From contig JAAYIN010000051.1 of assembly GCA_012523405.1 (NCBI GenBank), positions 1 through 64,000 of the forward strand: DNA of 64,000 nucleotides. Direction: 5' to 3'. The translations under genes and the position numbers were made by a program. Below, in pieces: positions 26,425-35,341 of this stretch. How positions within the stretch are numbered: position 1 is the first letter of the stretch; each line of letters starts with the position of its first letter. Origin of the DNA: Clostridiales bacterium. Its GTDB lineage: Bacteria; Bacillota; Clostridia; Christensenellales; Aristaeellaceae. Below the pieces are notes generated by a model. It saw nothing but the letters and a program-made list of their open reading frames with translations, ran no database searches and was not told the DNA's origin.

Positions 26425-27087
26425 TTATTGATCCTTTTGTTCGTAGGTGAGCAATGCCGCCTTAGCCGCCGCTTGCTCCGCCGTTTTTTTGCTATTGCCC
26501 TCGCCTGATGCAATCGCGCATCCCATCACGCTCACCTGCGCTGTAAAGCGGCGGTCGTGATCAGGTCCGCTCTGTCCGATGATTGTATACTCAGGAAGTG
26601 CCATTTGATTGGCTTGCGTATATTCCTGAAGCGCACTCTTATCGTCATGTCCGCGCCATGCAATCAGCTTTTCGTCCTCGTAAAACAACCAGTTTATCAC
26701 TTTTCTGGCGGCATCCCAGCCGCCGTCCATGTAGATCGCAGCGATGACCGCTTCCATCGCATCCGCTAGGATACTGGGCTTTTCCCTGCCGCCCGTTTGC
26801 TCCTCGCCGTTGCCCATAATCAGGCATTTGCCGATATCGAGCATTCGCGCGATTACGCTGAGCGTTCTCTCGCATACCAGCGCTGCTCGCCTTGCGGTGA
26901 GTTCGCCCTCATCCATACTCTCATATTTTCGATATAACATGTCGCTGACGCAAAACTCCAGTACAGCATCTCCAAGGAATTCCAATCGTTGATTATCCGG
27001 CTGCTTTGTGGAGGGATGCGTCAACGCCAGGCGTAAGTATTGAGGGTCTTTGAAGGTATAATGGATCGATTTTTGAAGTTGTTCCAT
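26425..27087 (-). CDS. rnc: Ribonuclease III
   Basis: RNase III cuts double-stranded RNA in rRNA processing and mRNA decay. The protein has the signature RLEFLGDAVLEF at about 34-45 and the later Asp/Glu pair in ILADAMEAVIAAIY, then a C-terminal double-stranded RNA-binding domain ending KKTAEQAAAKAAL. I use the ATG at 27087 (221 residues), which has GGAG seven bases upstream; the ATG at 27111 with AGAGG upstream is an alternative giving 229 residues. Confidence 0.95.
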   Translation of the reverse strand: MEQLQKSIHYTFKDPQYLRLALTHPSTKQPDNQRLEFLGDAVLEFCVSDMLYRKYESMDEGELTARRAALVCERTLSVIARMLDIGKCLIMGNGEEQTGGREKPSILADAMEAVIAAIYMDGGWDAARKVINWLFYEDEKLIAWRGHDDKSALQEYTQANQMALPEYTIIGQSGPDHDRRFTAQVSVMGCAIASGEGNSKKTAEQAAAKAALLTYEQKDQ

Positions 27088-27159
27088 AGGCTCACTCCCA
27101 GTTTTTTTCATTGCTTGCCTCTGTATTGTGTCCCAAGATTTCAAAACTAAATCGAAATG

Positions 27160-27187
27160 CGCGCGGGTGAATCAAATCACCCGCGCG
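27160..27187 (-). terminator. GC-rich hairpin between acpP and rnc
   Basis: An 11-bp perfect stem (CGCGCGGGTGA and complement) closes an ATCAAA loop; on the minus strand it is followed by a T-rich stretch. It may partly terminate or stabilise the plsX-acpP message. Confidence 0.6.
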
Positions 27188-27246
27188 GCAGTGAAAATTG
27201 CGTAATCATATGTACTGGGCTTGGCCGCCGAATTCACCGCTTGGTA

Positions 27247-27474
27247 TTATTGTTGTTTCTGGATATAATCCGCTACGTCGCCAACGGTCTTTAGCTGCAG
27301 GATGACTTCATCCTCAACCTCAATACCGAATTCGCTTTCTAGCTCCAGAATCATGACCATCACGTTTGCGCTATCAGCCTTTAGATCTTCAACCAAACGG
27401 CTTTCTGCGGTTACCTTGTCTGCATCCACCTGCAGCTGTGCAGCGATCATATCACGTACTTTTTCAAAAACCAT
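27247..27474 (-). CDS. acpP: Acyl carrier protein
   Basis: ACP carries growing fatty acyl chains on a phosphopantetheine arm. The 75-residue protein is acidic and has the attachment site at Ser35 in LKADSANVMVM. The residue after the Ser is Ala rather than the usual Leu. AAGGAGGACACAGAAC precedes the ATG. It lies between plsX and rnc, a common arrangement in Bacillota. Confidence 0.95.
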   Translation of the reverse strand: MVFEKVRDMIAAQLQVDADKVTAESRLVEDLKADSANVMVMILELESEFGIEVEDEVILQLKTVGDVADYIQKQQ

Positions 27475-27523
27475 GTTCTGTGTCCTCCTTAAAATAAATG
27501 TCAGTCATGGCGAAAACGCCTAT

Positions 27524-28555
27524 CTATTCGGAAACGGAATCCGCTTCCGGTAAGACCAATAGTTTCTCGATCTTTCCGACCACATCGCCCTCAACCATCT
27601 TGACGGCTTGTTTGATGGCACATGCGAATGCATGACTGTTTGATGAGCCATGCGCCTTGACCACATTGCCGCGAACGCCCAGCAGCGGCGCGCCGCCGAC
27701 TTCATTGTGATCCATGGATTTAGCCACTCGCTTAAAGGCGGGCTTTGCAAGCAATGCGCCGATTTTGCTCTTGGTGTCGCTGAGCAGTTCCTTTTTGATG
27801 GTGCTCATGAGCGTACCTGCTACGCCCTCCATGAACTTGAGGATGATGTTGCCAACAAAGCCGTCACAGACGATGACGTCCGCTGCGTCCTTGGTGATCT
27901 CTCTGGCTTCTACATTGCCTACGAAGTTGAGGTTTTTATCGGCTGCGAGAATCGGGTATGCCTGCTTTGTCAGCTCATTGCCCTTCTCAGCTTCCGCGCC
28001 GTTATTGACAAGACCCACGCGAGGATTCTTCACGCCGCGCATGCCCTCCATATAGGCGCTGCCCATCATGGCGAACTGGTGCAGATATTCAGGGCGGCAG
28101 TCAACATTTGCGCCGCAGTCAATCAGCAGGAAAAAGTCCTTGCCATTGGGCAAAAGAGGCGCAAGTGCGGGACGATCAATGCCGTTAATACGTCCAAGGC
28201 GGAACATGCCGCCTGACAAAACCGCGCCTGTGCTGCCGGCTGATACAAAGGCATCCACCTGCCCGTCGCGCAGCTTGAGCATGCCATCAACAATCGCGCT
28301 TTGCTTCTTTTTGCGCACTGCCATCACAGGGGATTCGTTGTTGGTGATGATCTCCGGACAGTCAATGATTGTCACGCGATTTTTAACGCCCGCATCAGCA
28401 TCGGCAAAGGTGCTGGTGAAAACCGCCTTGACCTCCTCAATCGGTCCTGCCAGTTCAAGCGTCAGCTCCGGATACAGCGTCAGGGCTTCAAGAGCACCCG
28501 CAACCGTTGCCTGCGGCGCATTATCTCCGCCCATTGCGTCAATATAAATCTTCAT
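27524..28555 (-). CDS. plsX: Phosphate acyltransferase PlsX
   Basis: PlsX converts acyl-ACP to acyl-phosphate for the first step of phospholipid synthesis through PlsY. The 343-residue protein begins MKIYIDAMGGDNAPQATVAG and has family segments GALLSGGMFRLGRI-like SGGMFRLGRINGI, LIDCGANVDCRPEYL and GGAPLLGVRGNVVKAHGSS. It lies upstream of acpP on the same strand, the normal pairing. No FapR gene is seen nearby. Confidence 0.96.
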   Translation of the reverse strand: MKIYIDAMGGDNAPQATVAGALEALTLYPELTLELAGPIEEVKAVFTSTFADADAGVKNRVTIIDCPEIITNNESPVMAVRKKKQSAIVDGMLKLRDGQVDAFVSAGSTGAVLSGGMFRLGRINGIDRPALAPLLPNGKDFFLLIDCGANVDCRPEYLHQFAMMGSAYMEGMRGVKNPRVGLVNNGAEAEKGNELTKQAYPILAADKNLNFVGNVEAREITKDAADVIVCDGFVGNIILKFMEGVAGTLMSTIKKELLSDTKSKIGALLAKPAFKRVAKSMDHNEVGGAPLLGVRGNVVKAHGSSNSHAFACAIKQAVKMVEGDVVGKIEKLLVLPEADSVSE

Positions 28556-28663
28556 CCATGTCCCCGCTTTCCTTTGTCACTTTGGTTTATCGCAGCCCCA
28601 AGCATCATGGACCGCTTATGTAGTATATGTATCTCACCGAATGAATACGCATAATGATTCTAT

Positions 28664-28700
28664 ATACTTCACAGGCGCGCCAAGCGCGCCTGTGAAGTAT
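28664..28700. terminator. Long GC-rich hairpin between the propeller gene and plsX
   Basis: A perfect 17-bp stem (ATACTTCACAGGCGCGC and complement) closes a CAA loop, 7 nt past the stop of the gene ending at 28708. No strong T-run follows on the minus strand. It probably ends that transcript; no convincing promoter for plsX could be picked in 28556-28663. Confidence 0.7.
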
Positions 28701-28707
28701 TATGGTT

Positions 28708-31700
28708 TTAGTCGATACGGATGCAGTATACACCGCCCGTATCCTTTCCTGTTGTGCCAATGATCATCAGGTTGCCATAAACAGCGGGGGATGCCTCGAT
28801 CTCAGCTTCCAGCTTGAGGGAATCGAGCACTTTGCCGCTCTTTGCATCCATGAGGTTGATGTTGCCGTTTGATTCAGCTTGGATCAGCCATGCATCGCCA
28901 GCTTCGTTGTACACAGCGACAGGGCTTGATTGGGTGGTGGTTTCAAAGTCTGTTGACCAAACCACAGTTCCCGAATCCTTGTTGAGCGCGAGGACTGTGG
29001 AGCCTTCATCGTCCTTGCTCACGGTATAGATCACAAGGTCGCTGATGCTTTCATTGCCGATCACCGGGCTTGCATAAACGCCGCGCTCTTGCTTGGAATT
29101 ATACTTGAGCTCGGGAATCTCATACTGCCATGCGAGTTCGCCTGTGAGTGCATCAAAGCGGCGAATGGAGCTCACGCCGCCCTTGCTATGAAGGATGTTG
29201 GCGGTATATAGCGAAACATCACCGTTTTCGCTCATGTCAAGGGCAGGTGTGGAGATGATGGTATTCTTTGTATTGACTGCCCAAACAGCGGTCAGCGTAT
29301 TGATATCTACGCATTGCAAGATACCGTCCTTATCGCCATAGTACACATAATTGTTGTACATAGCAACACTGCCATCGATATTGGTTCTTCTCTTGTCCTG
29401 CTTGCCCGCTAATGTCTTGTAGGCTTGTACCTCACTGCCTAGGCTGATCGTACCCGCTTCATGGTTGTACGCCTTGGTTACAGCGCCTAGTTCTGCGCTG
29501 TACACAACGCCGTTCATACCGCCAAAGACCATCGTACCTGTTGTCTTATCAAACAACGCAGAACCCAGAACGCCTGTATAGTTACTGCTCTTATCCTTGC
29601 CATCGTTAGCGATGAGCATTTCCTTCTCGTTGCTGATCAGGTTGATGATATGATAGCCATTGCTGATGGTCTTTTTAACGAGCTTGCTGTTGTACTGACC
29701 AACGCCCAAAATCGGCGTGCCGTTTGTTGCAACAGACAATCCGCCAAAGCTTGGTGCGCCCAGTTCAATAGGCTCACGGGTTGCCGTGCCGTCCACTAGG
29801 TTGTAAAAGTAGATATAGCCGTCCATTGCAGCAACGATTACTTCCTTGAGCGCCTTTGTGCTCTTGGCAGTATCATTGAGGCCCATGCTTTCGCGAACTT
29901 CCGTAGCCCATTTCACAATCACTGCTTGGCCGGGGTTGCCAACGCCAAAGTATGTACCGCTGTCCACCTGCATGCTACCGATGGGCTGTGTCCAAACCTG
30001 CGTTAGTTTTTGCTTCTCCACTTCCGCTGTGCTATAGCTTGCGTTTTGGCGGAAGGGGCCGTTTCTGAAGGTCAGAACGCCCGCTTGCTTCCAAATTGCA
30101 TAGTCATCGCCATCGATGCTCGTGGTAAAAGGCGCGAGCATGGAAATCGTTTTGGTACGCGCGAATGTCTTCATCTTTGAGCCATTCTTATAAAGCGTCG
30201 CAGCGAGCTTGATTTTGCTCGGATCGGTATCCTCTACGCTCAGCGCATCTGCGGAAGGCAATGCCGTTGTCGCGGGAATAGGCGTTGCGGTCGGCTCAGG
30301 CGTGGGGGAGGGTGTGGGGCTTGGAGACGGGCTTGGGGATGGGGTTGCAGAAATCTCTGGCGTCGGCTCAGCCGTAGCGACAATTTCCTCTGCCAAATTC
30401 ACCATGACCGTATACCCTGACATCTCAAATGACTGGGCATCATAGCCCGACTGGTAATGCACCTGATATTCACCCGCATATGCAGACTCTATATCTGCCG
30501 CCAACGTCCAAATGCGGTAGTCGCCATTGTCCTCGACCTGTGCGAATTCATCACTGATATCCGAGTAATACATCGTTGCAATGGGTGTATCATTCTCATC
30601 CACCACGCGAACTGCCGTTACATCAGAGGAGGAGGTGACGGTAAAACGAATTGTCAGCGGGATTTCTCCGCTTTCATTGTCCACTTCAAAGGAGTCAATA
30701 GGCGCCTGCTGCTGCTGGGGTTCTGTGATCACGATGGTTTCAGTGCACCTGATGCCATCGCTCTCATCGCCGTCCTTGTCATGTGCATAGACGGTAAAGC
30801 CGCCGTGGTAAGCCTCCGTTATCGTGAGGGCAGGCTTCCAAAGGTATACGTTGCTATTGCTGATGATCTCTCCTGATTCTTCCTTGCTCTGAGAGTACAT
30901 CCCTTCATATACGACAACGCCGCTATCGTTCACGATGCGAAGATCCGTTACGTTTTTGCTGGTTTGAATCGCGAAAACCACCTCAGTGGGGGCTTGTCCT
31001 TCCGATGCGGTTGCGCTAAAGCTCTTGACCAGCTCTTCCTCGGGGACGATCATATTCTTAACGCTGCTAAAGACCGACACAATGCCGTTTTTCGCTTTGC
31101 TCATGGTTTCGCCGACAGTACCGCCAATGCCGTCCCAATCGGGCAGACAAATGCTTGCGAGCAATACGCCGACAGCCAATATGGTAATGATAATCGGTAC
31201 GAGGATATTGCCGCCGCGATCGTCATCATCATCATCGTCGTCATCGTCCTCAAAATCATAACGATCTCTGGGGGTTGTGGTCGAGGGGACTTGCTTTCTG
31301 CGGAGTTTATTCACAGGAGCAGAGTTTTCGAAATTGGTATCCTCGTCCATTTCAAAGCCATTGCGCTTGTAGGCGATATCCTCCGCCTGATCGCTGTACT
31401 GACTTGCGCTGGGCGCAAACTGCGGCTGCCTTACCTCGCTTGATGGCTGCTGAGCTTGGGGGCGCTGCTGAGGACGGCGAGCTTGCGGGGGTTGTGTCTG
31501 CGTAGTTTGAGCCTGCGGACGCTGCCTCTGGTTTGCCGCGGCGGGTCTTTGGCCCTTTGGGCGTTCACTCTGCGTGCGCTCACCCGTGGGATTTTGCGCC
31601 TGAGCAGCGGGACGCTGGCGCGGTTTTTGTGCGGCAGGGCGGGCTACAGGCTGCTTTTGTTCGGTCTGTGCCGTCTCTTGTGCACCAGTTTGTGCCTGTT

Positions 31701-32454
31701 GCTCTGCGATGACCTGATCGCGCGTTTCGCGTGCGCGCTGAGCAACGCTGCTCTGCGCTGCGCCGCCGCTGGGCATGGCTGTACGAGCCCCTGTATAGCG
31801 TCCGTCCGGCGTTGCCGCCCGACGGCTATGCTGAGGCTTAGCGGGCACTTCGCTATCCCCTGCGCCAAATAAATCAAAATCATTTTCCTGATTCGCAGCA
31901 GGAACAACCACAGCAGGTGCAGCGACTGGCTGAATCTCCTGTGCTTCCTGTTGCCTATTGCGATCCATACGGCTGCGGCGACGCTGCGGCGCAGGCGCTT
32001 CAGCTGCTTTGGTTTCCTGCGGCTCTGCTGCTGCAGGTATTTCTTCATTCACCACTGCCTTGACCCGCGCCAGCGGATCAGGGTTTGAAGCGGATACGCG
32101 CTTGCTGACCATCTGCGCGGTAATCGGCTTACCGATGCGTGTAGGCGCGTCATCTCCTTGAGCCTGAAAACTCAAATTTCCCTGCTGAATTTGCGCACCG
32201 AAAAGCGCCGGCTCATTGGCGAAGAAGTTTTCGCCCTCTGGCATCTTCGGTGATTGCCACGAAGTGAAGTCAGGCTTTTGATCGGATAGATCCGACTGGT
32301 CAAAGCCCACGAATTCCCCTACATGATTCGCGTCATCAGACGATGCAACATGACCCAATTGACCTAGCTGTTCATCCGCCGACGACAGTATATCTGTCAT
32401 ATCCTGTTTCTTTTGTTGACGGCTCTGGGGTTGGTTGCGATTTGATTTACTCAA
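28708..32454 (-). CDS. Large membrane-anchored protein with Gln/Pro-rich region and PQQ-like beta-propeller
   Basis: This 1248-residue protein has a long hydrophilic Gln/Ala/Pro/Arg-rich N-terminal half, a run of about ten Asp near 401-412, and one membrane segment at about 414-437 (ILVPIIITILAVGVLLASIC). Outside follow two related beta-rich modules with FSATASEGQAPTEVVFAI and FEVDNESGEIPLTIRFTV, a Pro/Ser/Thr linker near 695-735 (ATPSPSPSPSPTPSP), and from about 860 a propeller with repeats such as LAWQYEIPEL and GTVVWSTDFETT. The start is a TTG at 32454 with AAGGAGAG eight bases upstream; the ATG at 32400 lacks a good site. Function unknown; a surface or assembly role is only an inference. 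Confidence 0.75.
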   Translation of the reverse strand: MSKSNRNQPQSRQQKKQDMTDILSSADEQLGQLGHVASSDDANHVGEFVGFDQSDLSDQKPDFTSWQSPKMPEGENFFANEPALFGAQIQQGNLSFQAQGDDAPTRIGKPITAQMVSKRVSASNPDPLARVKAVVNEEIPAAAEPQETKAAEAPAPQRRRSRMDRNRQQEAQEIQPVAAPAVVVPAANQENDFDLFGAGDSEVPAKPQHSRRAATPDGRYTGARTAMPSGGAAQSSVAQRARETRDQVIAEQQAQTGAQETAQTEQKQPVARPAAQKPRQRPAAQAQNPTGERTQSERPKGQRPAAANQRQRPQAQTTQTQPPQARRPQQRPQAQQPSSEVRQPQFAPSASQYSDQAEDIAYKRNGFEMDEDTNFENSAPVNKLRRKQVPSTTTPRDRYDFEDDDDDDDDDDRGGNILVPIIITILAVGVLLASICLPDWDGIGGTVGETMSKAKNGIVSVFSSVKNMIVPEEELVKSFSATASEGQAPTEVVFAIQTSKNVTDLRIVNDSGVVVYEGMYSQSKEESGEIISNSNVYLWKPALTITEAYHGGFTVYAHDKDGDESDGIRCTETIVITEPQQQQAPIDSFEVDNESGEIPLTIRFTVTSSSDVTAVRVVDENDTPIATMYYSDISDEFAQVEDNGDYRIWTLAADIESAYAGEYQVHYQSGYDAQSFEMSGYTVMVNLAEEIVATAEPTPEISATPSPSPSPSPTPSPTPEPTATPIPATTALPSADALSVEDTDPSKIKLAATLYKNGSKMKTFARTKTISMLAPFTTSIDGDDYAIWKQAGVLTFRNGPFRQNASYSTAEVEKQKLTQVWTQPIGSMQVDSGTYFGVGNPGQAVIVKWATEVRESMGLNDTAKSTKALKEVIVAAMDGYIYFYNLVDGTATREPIELGAPSFGGLSVATNGTPILGVGQYNSKLVKKTISNGYHIINLISNEKEMLIANDGKDKSSNYTGVLGSALFDKTTGTMVFGGMNGVVYSAELGAVTKAYNHEAGTISLGSEVQAYKTLAGKQDKRRTNIDGSVAMYNNYVYYGDKDGILQCVDINTLTAVWAVNTKNTIISTPALDMSENGDVSLYTANILHSKGGVSSIRRFDALTGELAWQYEIPELKYNSKQERGVYASPVIGNESISDLVIYTVSKDDEGSTVLALNKDSGTVVWSTDFETTTQSSPVAVYNEAGDAWLIQAESNGNINLMDAKSGKVLDSLKLEAEIEASPAVYGNLMIIGTTGKDTGGVYCIRID

Positions 32455-32609
32455 TATATTCGCTCTCCTTATCCTTGGTTCCTCAATGAGGGTACGGTGG
32501 TGTCCTCCACCAGCCTCGATCACTGAGGCAAAAGTTCATTCGTTCATATTGAGGCACGCTGAAATAGCGCGAAGCACACAGTCTATATACAGACGATATG
32601 CCACTTTTT

Positions 32610-32638
32610 ATTATACCAATAAACAACAAAGACCACAA
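32610..32638 (-). promoter_or_regulatory. Promoter of the propeller-protein gene
   Basis: On the minus strand TTGTGG (32633-32638) and TATAAT (32610-32615) are spaced by 17 nt, with TGG before the -10 giving an extended element. The untranslated leader would be about 150 nt. The gap 32455-32876 holds no gene; on the plus strand TTGTGA (32797-32802) with TGTAAT (32821-32826) may serve the next gene but is weak. Confidence 0.65.
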
Positions 32639-32876
32639 CCCCCGAATTATCTTCATTGAATGTAACATTTTTCGTCACACCTTTCATTCCCTATGCATAT
32701 ACTAATGAACACCGCCCTACCCCACTTACCGTGATCAGTAAATTTTTACATCTTGTTTTTGCTGAAAACCATGGGTTAGGCAGGTTTTTTCTTGATTTGT
32801 GAAGAATACTACCAGTCAAGTGTAATCGCTATCGTCATCTATCATATTGGCGCAAAATCGCTTCAAGGAGGCTGTC

Positions 32877-34334
32877 ATGCAAGAAACCATCTTGGTACTC
32901 AGTTCAAACGTAGTGCTGTCTGGGCTTATCGCCCGCACTTTACGTTATCGAAGGATATACTGTATGCCAATTCCGCTTCAAACAAAGGCTACCGATTTGC
33001 TGGTGATCAATCCCCGCGGCATCATCATCGCATTACCAGAGGGCGACGCTGATCTGCTGACGCAGCTGGATCTAGGCATATTAACCTCTGGTATCCCGAT
33101 TTTTGCGCTGGGCAGTGCAGCCATTTCGCTCTGCGAGCATTTTGGCGGGACGATTGATGATATTCTAAGAAGCAATGCGGCTGTGAACCTTGAACTTTCA
33201 AGCGATCCGCTTTTTGATCAGATCAACAGCGGCGAGCGCGTGCTTCGCAGCCTCTGCGCCCTTTCGCTGCCCGCGGATTTGGTCGCGCTTGCCAAAGCGT
33301 CCAATGATGTGATCGGCTTTAAGCACGTGACCTTGCCCATCTATGCATTGCAGTATTCCATCGAGCGCAATGATCCGGACAGCGCGCAGCTGCTTTTCAA
33401 CTTTGCGCATGGGATTTGCATGGCCAATACGAACTGGGACGAGGACTTGGTGATTGACACTGCGGTTGATCAAATTCGCAGCATATCCGGAAACGGGCGC
33501 GTGATCTGCGCGATTTCAGGCGGCCTTGACAGCGCCGTTTGCGCAAAGCTCGCAAGCCTTGCGGTTTCAGACCGTCTTGTCTGCCTCTTTGTGGATACGG
33601 GGCTGCTGCGCCTTGATGAAGCGCAGTCCGTCATTGATAGCTACCGAGATATCATGGGCATTGAGGTTGAGTATATCGATGCGAAGGATTCCTTTTTGCA
33701 TGCACTGGCAGGGGTTACCTCCGCCAGCGATAAAAAGCGCATTACCTCATCCCTCATGACCCAGCTCCTCCTCAAATATGTCCAAGAAGAAGAGCAAACG
33801 CCCACCCTTGTGATGGGTACCAACCTCAATGATACCATATCGGGCTTTGCGCAGGATAACCCCATTCAAAAGTCAAAGGGCGATATGCAGCTGAATATCT
33901 ACGAACCGCTCCTGACGGTGTTTAAGGAGGAGGTTGTGCGCATAGCAACCACCATCGGCATGCCGCCAAGCATTACCCAACGAAAGCCATTCCCGCTGAG
34001 CGGGCTTGCACTGCGCATCTCAGGGGAAGTAACGCAGGAACGGCTCAATGTGCTCCGCGGGGCAGAAGCATGCTTTATGAGCGAGATTCGTCAAGGCGAT
34101 TTCCAAAAGCGCCTCTGGCAATATTATACGTCCCTCATCGAAGACCCCGATCACCCCAAAAGCTATATGATCTGCCTGCGCGCTTTGCAATCCGCGCAAG
34201 GCGGGAAGTACGCCGCACGCTTGCCTTTTGATCTTCTGGAGCGAACCACCAATCGCATTCGCGCAGAGGTTCCCGGCATCTCCCGTGTCGTATATGATTT
34301 AACCCCGAGCACAAACATCGTCGATCCGGAATAG
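32877..34334 (+). CDS. Divergent GMP-synthetase-like protein with degenerate glutaminase domain
   Basis: The 485-residue protein follows the GuaA layout. The N-terminal class I amidotransferase-like domain (1-185) lacks the catalytic residues: the Cys position is Gly79 (IFALGSAAI) and the His position is Ser161 (YALQYSIER). The ATP-pyrophosphatase domain has an intact P-loop SGGLDS at 214-219, FVDTGLLRLDEAQ and MGTNLNDT. The C-terminal dimer domain is recognisable (RLPFDLLERTTNRI, RVVYDLT). Substrate-loop motifs of GuaA are changed: the SHHN loop is missing, PFPGPG reads PFPLSG, and the terminal ATIEWE reads TNIVDPE. It could be an ammonia-dependent enzyme with another substrate. AAGGAGG precedes the ATG. 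Confidence 0.8.
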   Translation: MQETILVLSSNVVLSGLIARTLRYRRIYCMPIPLQTKATDLLVINPRGIIIALPEGDADLLTQLDLGILTSGIPIFALGSAAISLCEHFGGTIDDILRSNAAVNLELSSDPLFDQINSGERVLRSLCALSLPADLVALAKASNDVIGFKHVTLPIYALQYSIERNDPDSAQLLFNFAHGICMANTNWDEDLVIDTAVDQIRSISGNGRVICAISGGLDSAVCAKLASLAVSDRLVCLFVDTGLLRLDEAQSVIDSYRDIMGIEVEYIDAKDSFLHALAGVTSASDKKRITSSLMTQLLLKYVQEEEQTPTLVMGTNLNDTISGFAQDNPIQKSKGDMQLNIYEPLLTVFKEEVVRIATTIGMPPSITQRKPFPLSGLALRISGEVTQERLNVLRGAEACFMSEIRQGDFQKRLWQYYTSLIEDPDHPKSYMICLRALQSAQGGKYAARLPFDLLERTTNRIRAEVPGISRVVYDLTPSTNIVDPE

Positions 34335-34381
34335 CACCCTGATGAACTGCATACCCATACCAATGAAACGGAGGTGTTTTT

Positions 34382-35287
34382 ATGCTCATATGCGATGCCC
34401 ATGCCGATACGCTTTGGCAGATGAAATTCCCCGACCGCCCAGCGGATCTGCCCTTTGATATCACAAAGGAATTTTTGACTCAAGGCGATGATGTACGGGT
34501 TCAGGCACTTGCGCTCTTTGTTGGCAGCAATGGCATGCGGGACTATGATGAAAACATTATTCAGCTAGAGCTCGCTGCCTTTGAAAGGCTAAAGGCGGAT
34601 GGTTTTGTACAGATCACGGAGATTTCGCAGGCAAAAGCAGGGGTTGCTAATGTGATGCTCACCATTGAAGGCGGCGAAGCCTTCGGAGATTCCGTTGATG
34701 CCGTTGATGCGTTCGCCGATATGGGCGTACGCATAGCCGCGCCCATCTGGAACAATGAAAACCTGCTCGCACACTCTGCCACAAGCGGCTCTGGCGAAGG
34801 ACTCAAGCCCCTTGGGCATGCGGTTATCGCTCAAATGCGCAAGCGGCATATGGCTGTTGATCTCTCTCATTTGAACATCCGAGGCACCATGGAGGTGCTG
34901 GACAGCGATATCCCGCCCATCGCAACCCATAGCTGCGCCTATACGCTTTGCAAAGCGGCGCGCAACCTAAACGACGAACAGATTCGCAAGCTCATCTCAG
35001 CAGGCGGTTTCATCGGCGTTAACTTCTATCCTGGATTTTTGGACGATAGCGGCGCAGCAGACATAAGCCGTGTCGTTGACCATATGGCGTATATTTGCGA
35101 TATGGGCGGCGAAAGCATCCTAGGGCTTGGAAGCGATTTTGACGGGATCGATAAATACCCCGAAGGGCTTTACAATGCAGGCGATGTGCCAAAGCTCTTT
35201 GATGCCATGAGGAAGCGGGGCTTTGATGAAAAGCTCGTTGCGCTCATCGCAGGCGAGAACTTCGCGGCATATATGCAGAGGATTTAA
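34382..35287 (+). CDS. Membrane-dipeptidase family (M19) zinc peptidase
   Basis: The 301-residue protein has CDAHADT (His7, Asp9) at its N-terminus, TIEGGEAF with the bridging Glu, VDLSHLN, IATHSCAYTLCKAARNL and LGSDFDGID, the set of metal and substrate residues of renal-dipeptidase-like enzymes. It would hydrolyse dipeptides, possibly those with a D-residue. No signal peptide is present, so it is cytoplasmic. It lies 47 nt after the GuaA-like gene and probably shares its transcript. Confidence 0.92.
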   Translation: MLICDAHADTLWQMKFPDRPADLPFDITKEFLTQGDDVRVQALALFVGSNGMRDYDENIIQLELAAFERLKADGFVQITEISQAKAGVANVMLTIEGGEAFGDSVDAVDAFADMGVRIAAPIWNNENLLAHSATSGSGEGLKPLGHAVIAQMRKRHMAVDLSHLNIRGTMEVLDSDIPPIATHSCAYTLCKAARNLNDEQIRKLISAGGFIGVNFYPGFLDDSGAADISRVVDHMAYICDMGGESILGLGSDFDGIDKYPEGLYNAGDVPKLFDAMRKRGFDEKLVALIAGENFAAYMQRI

Positions 35288-35302
35288 TATTGGTTTGGAT
35301 GA

Positions 35303-35337
35303 CCCGAGCGCAGACAGCTTTGCGCTCGGGGTTTTTT
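35303..35337 (+). terminator. Rho-independent terminator after the dipeptidase gene
   Basis: A 10-bp stem (CCCGAGCGCA and complement) is followed by GTTTTTT, 16 nt past the stop. The convergent gene ends only a few bases further on. Confidence 0.9.
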
Positions 35338-35341
35338 ACGT

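Noticed and set aside
27524-27553. A frame-shifted second product over the plsX 3' end
   Set aside because: Plus- and minus-strand frames here are shadows of plsX, which is intact to its normal end.
30209-30445. Gly/Val-rich plus-strand reading frame
   Set aside because: It is the antisense shadow of the Pro/Ser/Thr linker of the beta-propeller protein.
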